Virus record (IMG/VR): IMGVR_UViG_3300033144_007188
Span: 1-31,169 of that record
Strand: one strand, 5' to 3'
DNA length: 31,169 bases
Origin: a virus
Shown here: positions 14,919 to 21,409 of the stretch, one piece after another
Layout of the letters: every line of letters begins with the position of its first letter
Position numbering within the stretch: the stretch's first letter is position 1
The notes under the pieces: generated by a model
What the model was told of the DNA's origin: nothing
Databases searched by the model: none
What the model saw: the letters and a program-made list of their open reading frames with translations, nothing else
Position numbers and translations under genes: made by a program

Positions 14919-15471
14919 TGTACCACTCCGTTTTCGTGCCATAGAGTTCTAGCAACAAGCCGGCTAGCGTCCTCTCGATGCGAGGCCAGATGGAAAGATC
15001 AACAGGCAGTTTTGGTTTGCCGGCCAGTCCAGGGGCATATCCCCGCCCTCCACCACCAGTGCCAATGATTCGCAACCGTTTGTATCCAATTTTGGCCAAC
15101 CAACTCATGGCCGCCGTCACGGTGTGGTGATGCGTAACGCCCCCGCTCCTGAGTCGCAAGCGTAGATTCTTTGCCATGCATGAACTGCCAGCATACCGCA
15201 TTCTTTTGTGAGTAGGAAAATCATCTGGCAGTTCTTCAGGGCCGATCAGTTTGGACGGGGACACAAAGCAATCAACCCGTCCCCAAAGTGGCCGCATCTT
15301 TTTGACAAAGCCAGCATGACAGAAGAATGCAAACCGGATGGGCTGATTCTTCCACAACAGAAGCCCAGCTTCGTTGATAATCGCGACGTCGCATCCAGGA
15401 CGTGCGTCGATCCATTTCTGAGCGTGGACGGCAGACGGACCCTTGGCGACAATCGTAATGACTCGGCTCAT
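14887..15471 (-). CDS. DUF115/GT42-like small protein (194 aa)
   Basis: VITIVAKGPSAVHAQKWID (4-22) is a G-P-S loop followed by a helix, and DVAIINEAGLLLW the next strand, as in DUF115 and GT42 proteins. LRIIGTGGGGRGYAPGLAG resembles the later glycine-rich nucleotide loop. At 194 aa it is shorter than CstII-like enzymes. The ATG at 15471 overlaps the stop of the 37-aa microprotein (ATGA), which settles the start; the GTG extension to 15507 is not needed. A CMP-sugar-binding transferase or a binding protein are both possible. Confidence 0.6.
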   Translation of the reverse strand: MSRVITIVAKGPSAVHAQKWIDARPGCDVAIINEAGLLLWKNQPIRFAFFCHAGFVKKMRPLWGRVDCFVSPSKLIGPEELPDDFPTHKRMRYAGSSCMAKNLRLRLRSGGVTHHHTVTAAMSWLAKIGYKRLRIIGTGGGGRGYAPGLAGKPKLPVDLSIWPRIERTLAGLLLELYGTKTEWYSASNHPRKSK

Positions 15472-15581
15472 TTGTTCAAAATCTTCTGTATTTGATATGC
15501 CTGCCACAAGTTGCTAAACAAGTTACCAAAGCAGAATCCTAAAAAAAACGCCCAACATATATACCAGACATGGTCATTCAT
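15468..15581 (-). CDS. Single-helix membrane microprotein (37 aa)
   Basis: A 37-codon gene linked by ATGA overlaps at both ends: its ATG overlaps the TGA of the phosphoribosyltransferase-HAD gene and its TGA overlaps the ATG of the DUF115-like gene. It reads MNDHVWYICWAFFLGFCFGN, then LFSNLWQAY and a basic C-terminus (QIQKILNK). That is one Trp/Phe-rich transmembrane helix with a positively charged tail, so N-out/C-in is likely. It may anchor a glycan-assembly enzyme to the inner membrane or act as a small toxin or holin-like peptide; function is unknown. Confidence 0.6.
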   Translation of the reverse strand: MNDHVWYICWAFFLGFCFGNLFSNLWQAYQIQKILNK

Positions 15582-17161
15582 TTCTTCGCCTTTCCAAAAC
15601 ATCGGCCAGCGGGAGGACAGACGACAAGCCGCCCCGTCAACTTAGCTATTCGGGCAGCCTGCCGTGGATCGCTTTCAACATAGAATGTCGGAGGAATAGA
15701 GCTACGCTTTGCAAGGAACTTCTGAAGAGCGTCGGCTTTCCAGGCGGCAACGTCAGAGTGCCGCCGCTCGGCCAACGACTTCCACGGCCCCATGACGAGT
15801 TCCTTGGCCTTCACTCCCCATCGCTTCATCCACGCCAGCGTAGCCGGCCGGTAGCGTTCAAGCCGAGCGGTCACGATCAGTTTCGCGGGGCGTTTTCGCA
15901 CCAAATGAAGAGGGCTGGCCGTCACAATAAACCGCTCGTATCGTTCGCCGTCATCGTCATCATCTGGCGGGCAATCGTGGCAGAGAATCCCGTCGAAATC
16001 GAGGGCGAAAGAGTCGAGCAGCACCGAGTTAAACAGATTCCACTCCAGCAAATGCGGCCATGGTAGGTCCATCGCCCAAAGATCCGGTTTGGCCATCGCC
16101 TCCGGGTTGACGTAGACGCTGACGTATACTTTCTCGCCGGCCATCTTTTCGATCACATGCTTCGTTCGCTTTAGGCTGTTGCCGGTCATCGTAGTATCGT
16201 CCACGACAAGAAACTTTTTCTTTCCTTTCGGCGTACCCTCTTTCAGTCGCCAGCCATTGCCGGCAGGTACCCAGTCTCCCTGATGATGTCGGATAATAGT
16301 CATCGGCAAATGAAGGGCCATTGACAATAGCGTTCCGGGAGCGAGTCCCGACCTACTGACAGCGGCGATATCCGTGATGTCCGGTGGCACTCGTGGAACC
16401 AGAGAGAGCGTATCCGATGCCAACTGTTCCGTGCTGAGATATTTCGGCGTGTCGCCGCCGGGTTTGAAGGCCGCGAGCCAGTTGCCGCGAGGCGTCCATT
16501 GGCGTGTCTTGCTTTTGTTAGCTATGCGTCGTTGCCGTTTCTTATCGCCACGTCTTTGTCGTTTTTTGTCTACCCATATTTTGTTGCTAGGCAAATTGGC
16601 TTTGCGTATCGCCGCCTTGACTTTCTTTCGCAGCCCTGCTTTCAGGGTTGCATCTTCGACACGAGAGACACTAAGGAACTTGTGAAGCCATGGCCGATTC
16701 TCCTCCATCCACGTCTGTGCTCGCGGCAGAATGTCCTTGACAATCTCGTCCAAGTATTCGGTACACCCTTGTTTCCCCCACGCATCCATCCGGGCAGCCA
16801 GTTCCAAGCACTCTTCGCAATGAGGCGTCCCCGCTCGTGCAAAATCAGCTAGAAGCTTGCTTCCTGGCCCGTGTCCATCAAGCTTATGTGTTGGCTGCGG
16901 TGGTTTTTTTCCTCCGCAGGTAGTACAGCCTTTCGAGCCGTTGCGGGAGCGTCGCGGTGCCGCTTTTGATTTGTGATGAGGAACGGCGGGAATCTGCCGA
17001 GGCGGCACCTCGTCTTCCTTCAGTGGTTCCATCCCCCAACGATCTCGATAGCGATTGATCTGCTCCAATGGCAAATCTGGAGCCCCTTCGCAGATCTCCC
17101 GCAGCCGAGTAGCGTTGCCAAAGCGTTCGCATCCTAACATGCTGTGACTTTCAATGGTCAT
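15578..17161 (-). CDS. Phosphoribosyltransferase-HAD hydrolase fusion (527 aa)
   Basis: Three parts. Residues 1-220: Cys pairs CTTC (79-82) and HCEEC (114-118), probably zinc, then a Lys/Arg block with an internal repeat (KKRQRR twice). Residues about 235-385: type I phosphoribosyltransferase with the PRPP loop FLVVDDTTMTGNSL (317-330). Residues 386-527: HAD phosphatase with motif I ALDFDGILC (386-394), motif II VTAR (430-433), motif III Lys (about 475) and motif IV ESDPRQ (496-501). Such PRTase plus HAD pairs occur in nucleoside-like metabolite operons (for example near Ter genes), so a ribosylated small molecule or base salvage is plausible. The ATG overlaps the previous stop (ATGA); the longer frame to 17206 lies in the upstream gene. 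Confidence 0.75.
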   Translation of the reverse strand: MTIESHSMLGCERFGNATRLREICEGAPDLPLEQINRYRDRWGMEPLKEDEVPPRQIPAVPHHKSKAAPRRSRNGSKGCTTCGGKKPPQPTHKLDGHGPGSKLLADFARAGTPHCEECLELAARMDAWGKQGCTEYLDEIVKDILPRAQTWMEENRPWLHKFLSVSRVEDATLKAGLRKKVKAAIRKANLPSNKIWVDKKRQRRGDKKRQRRIANKSKTRQWTPRGNWLAAFKPGGDTPKYLSTEQLASDTLSLVPRVPPDITDIAAVSRSGLAPGTLLSMALHLPMTIIRHHQGDWVPAGNGWRLKEGTPKGKKKFLVVDDTTMTGNSLKRTKHVIEKMAGEKVYVSVYVNPEAMAKPDLWAMDLPWPHLLEWNLFNSVLLDSFALDFDGILCHDCPPDDDDDGERYERFIVTASPLHLVRKRPAKLIVTARLERYRPATLAWMKRWGVKAKELVMGPWKSLAERRHSDVAAWKADALQKFLAKRSSIPPTFYVESDPRQAARIAKLTGRLVVCPPAGRCFGKAKK

Positions 17162-19431
17162 TGTGTAATCACCACGCGATAAACGACTTCGATTCCGATC
17201 GGGCACCCTAAACAGTCATATATATTTATCCCCGGCGGGAAGTAAGGCCAGTTGTAGTCATCAGGAATACCTCCATCCTCATTATAGTCGAAAGGCTCAT
17301 CTTCATTGGTCGAAACATAGAACGGGTCGCACTCCTCGGCACGCGTTTCCTCTGACAAATATGTCTGTTGTCCGAGGAAGTCGATGGCGACAATTCCATC
17401 CGTAAAAGTTACACGGTACGTACCACAGTCGGACGGTTTCGGCCCACCACCTTGCCCGCCAGGTTGATACCAGCCCTCGTACCCGCAACTGTACAGCACG
17501 CCTTCTTCTGCATCTATCGACTCCACCTGCTCCCAATACTGCAGCTCCACCGACCACGAGCAGAACCCTTCGCTGTATGGCTCCATGAGACGACGGCCTT
17601 CCTCGCCGTTATCGTCCTCGTAATAATAGTTGAAATAGTACACTTCAATCGTGGCGGTAACAGTCTTCGGGTTCGAGCTACAGCGAGTAGCACATGGTAG
17701 ACTGTCGCACGGGCTACTATCGCAATGAGGCACCAATGAAGCGATCCTGATTGCGACAGGTGCCTCCGCATCAGGGTAGAAATCTCGTGTCCCATTGATA
17801 CCGGCGTTTATCATATATGGGCCGGTCTGCATTTGCTTACCTTCAAACGTAAATTCGTCGGAGCAGTCGTGAAGAGGGAATTGCGCTGGCGGGTTCCAGT
17901 CGAAAGACACGATAGGAGTAAGCACGCAACCAAGCGCCTCGTCGTTTTCAAGCGAGATCTGGAGGAGATCGTACTCATTGCCCCAACGACGTGTATCATC
18001 GTCCCAGTCAAGCAAGACGCTAGGATGCAAAGTCTCTCCGTCGAACATCATCACGCAGAGAGTCGCAGGAATACAGCGACAAGTTCCACAGTAATAATTC
18101 CACCGTTGGCAAAACCCACACCGAAACAGGGCCGAGGACGCATCAGGAGCGACCACTACAACATCAAGAGCACAACTACAACCGGCGGCCACCTCAATGA
18201 GTGCTGGCCCAAAACCGATTCCCGCATGCTCGAAGGTTGGCCTTACTCGGCAGCGGCGTTCGTCGTCCTCCTCAAGCCAGAGCGTTTCTTTGTCTTCTTC
18301 TTCCACGTCTTCATTGCGTGGGTCTATAAGCCGCCACCCACGCAAGAGAACCGGCTTGCCACTGTACGGATCTATATAGCTGTCATCGAACCAAATCCAC
18401 TCCATGCAGTTCCAGGGGAAGGGTCGACCGGTTCGCCGTTCCTGCAACCGAGAGCAAACCTGTACACACTGCCCATAAGGATCGCGGGTCACCTCGGTAG
18501 TGTAAAGGCATTCGTCTTCGCTGACACAATCGGGATCGTCGAAGTAGATACCATACGGTTCGCCATCGGCATAATCATCGGGCCCGTAGGCTACGGGCGT
18601 TTCAGACTCTTCGCCTATTACCCAGCGGTCCAAAACTACCGACCAATACACCGAGCGTGCAGTCTCGCTATCGTCCCACAGATACTCCGGCAGATTTTCC
18701 AACCACCGCACGCCGTCAACCAGTACGGCTGGCTGGCCGCAAGGTGGATCAAGATCATGGAACTCAGGATCATATCCGAGGTTGCGACTATTCTCAAAAT
18801 CGATGACATCCTGCCGCTCAATGTATGGCAGCTTAGCTATCGGCACATTTTCCAACGACAACTTTCCGCTGCACTCGTCCGGGCCAACGGTAGAAATGGC
18901 AATCTCAGGAACTTGCAAACACGTGACATCATTATGGTCTACCGCGACAATCGTGGAATAGTTCACGTCAGGCAGATAGGCGTGGTTGATGCGTTCCAGT
19001 TCGATCTTCCATCCACACTCGCCACCGTCCGGTCCGTACGCATCAGCTACTAACCCTAACTCGACGCGGGCATTGATTGCGAACAACGATCCGGTATAAG
19101 TAGAGTGGGAACCATCGCGATCTCCGGGCTCCCGCGTACCATCCACGGTATGAAGCATAAGCACACCAGCTACTATGCAGCACGCATCCTCAAGATCGTC
19201 TGGCACAAAACGCATGTAGACGAACCGTGGAGCACAGCGACAGCACGTATCCCACTCGTCATCACCCGAATTCCAAGCCGCCATAAATGGCCGCACATTG
19301 TTGCACGGCTCGCAGCAGCAACAATTGTAGTGCCCTCCAAGATTGCCGACGGAAGGATCGTGAAATTCTCGACAGCGGAGAGAACCGCGACATTGATCCG
19401 GACCTTGAGATTCTTGCGGATCACTGGCCAT
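17158..19431 (-). CDS. Large Cys-rich virion or tail protein (757 aa)
   Basis: A 757-aa acidic protein with a striking number of cysteines, many in runs or pairs (NCCCCEPC near 37-44, TCCRCAP near 62-68, CGTCRCIP, CSCALD, CATRC). C-x-C-x-P knots recur, each followed by hydrophobic beta-strand-like text, suggesting repeated disulfide- or metal-stabilised modules. There is no signal peptide or membrane helix. Position after the tape measure and distal tail genes points to a tail-tip or fibre-like component. GGAAG lies 6 bases before the ATG, inside the 3' end of the 239-aa gene. No named family; similar Cys-rich phage-like proteins are known to me from Planctomycetes, with low certainty. Confidence 0.65.
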   Translation of the reverse strand: MASDPQESQGPDQCRGSLRCREFHDPSVGNLGGHYNCCCCEPCNNVRPFMAAWNSGDDEWDTCCRCAPRFVYMRFVPDDLEDACCIVAGVLMLHTVDGTREPGDRDGSHSTYTGSLFAINARVELGLVADAYGPDGGECGWKIELERINHAYLPDVNYSTIVAVDHNDVTCLQVPEIAISTVGPDECSGKLSLENVPIAKLPYIERQDVIDFENSRNLGYDPEFHDLDPPCGQPAVLVDGVRWLENLPEYLWDDSETARSVYWSVVLDRWVIGEESETPVAYGPDDYADGEPYGIYFDDPDCVSEDECLYTTEVTRDPYGQCVQVCSRLQERRTGRPFPWNCMEWIWFDDSYIDPYSGKPVLLRGWRLIDPRNEDVEEEDKETLWLEEDDERRCRVRPTFEHAGIGFGPALIEVAAGCSCALDVVVVAPDASSALFRCGFCQRWNYYCGTCRCIPATLCVMMFDGETLHPSVLLDWDDDTRRWGNEYDLLQISLENDEALGCVLTPIVSFDWNPPAQFPLHDCSDEFTFEGKQMQTGPYMINAGINGTRDFYPDAEAPVAIRIASLVPHCDSSPCDSLPCATRCSSNPKTVTATIEVYYFNYYYEDDNGEEGRRLMEPYSEGFCSWSVELQYWEQVESIDAEEGVLYSCGYEGWYQPGGQGGGPKPSDCGTYRVTFTDGIVAIDFLGQQTYLSEETRAEECDPFYVSTNEDEPFDYNEDGGIPDDYNWPYFPPGINIYDCLGCPIGIEVVYRVVITQ

Positions 19432-20140
19432 AGATGTCTTCCGTGCAACAGAGCCCGGTAACCTGCCACCAGCAGTTGCCTAGCAACGCCTCGTAATCCA
19501 CGCAGATGTCAATACCCCATGCAGACGGTCTTGTCATCTCGGTAGCGGTACCATAGGAGCCCACTAGCATGTCTAACGGCATCGTAAACCAACATCGGTT
19601 TGGATCCCAGACAATGACCTCGTCGAGAATCGCGAGGCCATCTGCTTCACACGATATGCTTTGAACCGAAGCCAGGACCGCCGTGCATACAGGTACTTCG
19701 CCATCGACAAAGGGCGCAGCGGAAATCACGTTAAAACCGATCACCCGATGTCCAATTCCAGTGCCAACCACCGGAATGAATGCTCCTCGCTTCCTGTCAT
19801 AATAAGCAACTACGATTTCACCTACACCGAGTGATATTCCCACTGCCCCAGTATCAATCTTCCACAGCTTCGTTCCGTCAGACCATTCATCAGCAGCAAA
19901 GTTGTATTGTCGAAGAACACCCTCATAAACAGGAGCATCGGCAGTATCTGTCACCTTCAAAGTCGCTAGCTTTGCATCCAATGTTCGACTGAACTGAATT
20001 GCAGACTCTCCATGGCGACCATCCATTCCAGAACCAGGCCGGCCCCGAGCTATTCTTTCCAGCACTTGACCTTCACGATTAGCTCGACCCGCACTGATCG
20101 GCTCGCCATCTTGTACTTCTGGGAATTTTTCGTTGACCAT
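19421..20140 (-). CDS. Probable tail or baseplate structural protein (239 aa)
   Basis: A 239-aa protein starting MVNEKFPEVQDGEPISAGRA. The N-terminal 55 residues are Gly/Arg-rich and flexible (REGQVLERIARGRPGSGMDG), a pattern seen in minor phage structural proteins. The rest is beta-rich and contains GVGEIVVAYYDRKRGAF, like the oligosaccharide-binding or barrel modules of tail-tip proteins. It lies between a tail gene and the Cys-rich protein. The ribosome binding site is weak (AAAAG). Confidence 0.55.
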   Translation of the reverse strand: MVNEKFPEVQDGEPISAGRANREGQVLERIARGRPGSGMDGRHGESAIQFSRTLDAKLATLKVTDTADAPVYEGVLRQYNFAADEWSDGTKLWKIDTGAVGISLGVGEIVVAYYDRKRGAFIPVVGTGIGHRVIGFNVISAAPFVDGEVPVCTAVLASVQSISCEADGLAILDEVIVWDPNRCWFTMPLDMLVGSYGTATEMTRPSAWGIDICVDYEALLGNCWWQVTGLCCTEDIYGQ

Positions 20141-20146
20141 CTTTTA

Positions 20147-20176
20147 TTATCCAAAAAAGATCTTCATCAGATCATA
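20147..20176 (-). repeat. Duplicated 3' end of the 324-aa tail gene (second copy)
   Basis: These 30 bases match the true 3' end of the 324-aa gene (20418-20447) at 27 of 30 positions. Both read Tyr-Asp-Leu-Met-Lys-Ile-Phe-Phe-Gly-stop, and the three differences are all synonymous (TAT/TAC, CTG/TTG, TTT/TTC). The 65-aa membrane-protein gene lies between the copies. Confidence 0.85.
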
Positions 20177-20369
20177 TAAAGCGAAGCCTGGCATTGAAAT
20201 CAATGTCAATGGTAAGCACATTCCCGAAAATGAGGCCGACGCCGTAAAGTTGATAACACACGAAGTCGAGGGCGAGACCCAAAAGGAGGACGATGACGAC
20301 TAAACGCTTCCACAAACGTTTCCGTCGTGACGTCCGCCTGCCATCAACCGTTGCCACTTCTACACCCAT
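20172..20369 (-). CDS. Small membrane protein (65 aa)
   Basis: A basic N-terminus (RRTSRRKRLWKR) is followed by one long hydrophobic helix (LVVIVLLLGLALDFVCYQLY, about 23-42) and a short polar tail. GGAGG lies 8 bases before the ATG, so the gene is likely real. It interrupts the tail structural genes and is bracketed by duplicated sequence, which suggests an acquired accessory gene (moron). Roles such as host inner-membrane modification or superinfection exclusion are possible but unproven. Confidence 0.6.
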   Translation of the reverse strand: MGVEVATVDGRRTSRRKRLWKRLVVIVLLLGLALDFVCYQLYGVGLIFGNVLTIDIDFNARLRFI

Positions 20370-20417
20370 TTCATTTTCCTCCCGGATGTCAATTAGAAAG
20401 ACTACAACATACTTCTC

Positions 20418-20447
20418 TTATCCAAAGAAGATCTTCATCAAATCGTA
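20418..20447 (-). repeat. 3' end of the 324-aa gene, first copy of duplicated segment
   Basis: The parental copy of the 30-base segment repeated at 20147-20176. It encodes the natural C-terminus of the 324-aa tail protein and its TAA stop. Confidence 0.85.
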
Positions 20448-21392
20448 CTGCTCAAAAGGAGCCTTGTCGTTTATCAGCAATCGTTGCCAACCACGGTTCA
20501 CGCGATAGATATGATTGTGTGTTACTTGCACATCCTGCCAACCTGCTGGACCGCTTTCTGAACTTTCTGCCACCGGTATTTGCTTTCCCGTGAAATTCTT
20601 TTCCAAAAACCGCATCGTCACTGCCACGGGACTCACCCCAGCATATCCTGTTCTCCACGTGTACTCATATCTTCTATTATAGCCGAGGAACAAAATTGTT
20701 TCTGCTGGAGCATTGCCAAACAACACTATGACATCATCATTCACCATTCCCATGGCTGCATGCAAACGTGCCTTGAGGGTTGATTGAAAAAAGTCGAATG
20801 GAATTTGTGGCCATGTGCATGTCCATTCTACCTCTGTTGATATCACTGTCTTGTGCAAATCAGTGTCTTTCTCGTCTGGCTGTTCTGCTTCTCCATCTTC
20901 ATCTTCCCACTCCACGTCGTCCTGATTGACTTCATGCGTGAGGTAGTCGCCACTTTCCGAAGCACTGATTTCCAAGTATGTCAACGGATCGCTTGAATCG
21001 ACTTCTTCATCATTGGCAGGAGAAGTTCCATACTCGATTGTTACACGAAGGTATGGTTCATACGTATTCGCATATACATCGGGAGTAAGAAATGGAGCAC
21101 CGGCATTGTATGGATCAATCGGTTTGCCAGAAGTAAATCCTTCGACTTCCACGTTCTTGCATTCCAAAGCGGGCAAACCAACCGGATAAAATCGTCTGGG
21201 ATAAGTTATCAAAGCCCCTGCTACAACGGGCACTGGAAAGCATTCTTCAATGAACGCTGGAAGATCCTGGGACTGTATTATGATCTCCATAGACCATGAC
21301 GCATCCTCTCGACCAAATCGACCTCTTTGCTGTACCAACCTGTGCTTGGTTCCTCCAGGACTTGTCAATGTCCAATCACTTGGATCTTGCAT
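20418..21392 (-). CDS. Tail structural protein downstream of tape measure (324 aa)
   Basis: A 324-aa protein directly after the tape measure gene, the usual place of a distal tail or tail-hub component. It has an acidic, low-complexity insert (VEWEDEDGEAEQPDEKDTD, about 161-179) and otherwise beta-rich text. GGGAG lies 7 bases before the ATG. The C-terminus YDLMKIFFG is duplicated downstream at 20147-20176. Named by position, not by a recognised motif. Confidence 0.55.
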   Translation of the reverse strand: MQDPSDWTLTSPGGTKHRLVQQRGRFGREDASWSMEIIIQSQDLPAFIEECFPVPVVAGALITYPRRFYPVGLPALECKNVEVEGFTSGKPIDPYNAGAPFLTPDVYANTYEPYLRVTIEYGTSPANDEEVDSSDPLTYLEISASESGDYLTHEVNQDDVEWEDEDGEAEQPDEKDTDLHKTVISTEVEWTCTWPQIPFDFFQSTLKARLHAAMGMVNDDVIVLFGNAPAETILFLGYNRRYEYTWRTGYAGVSPVAVTMRFLEKNFTGKQIPVAESSESGPAGWQDVQVTHNHIYRVNRGWQRLLINDKAPFEQYDLMKIFFG

Positions 21393-21409
21393 TGCTATCT
21401 CCCATCTGA

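Noticed and set aside
17833-19053. A 406-codon open frame on the plus strand
   Set aside because: It lies wholly opposite the 757-aa Cys-rich gene, has no ribosome binding site or recognisable motif, and every other gene is on the minus strand.
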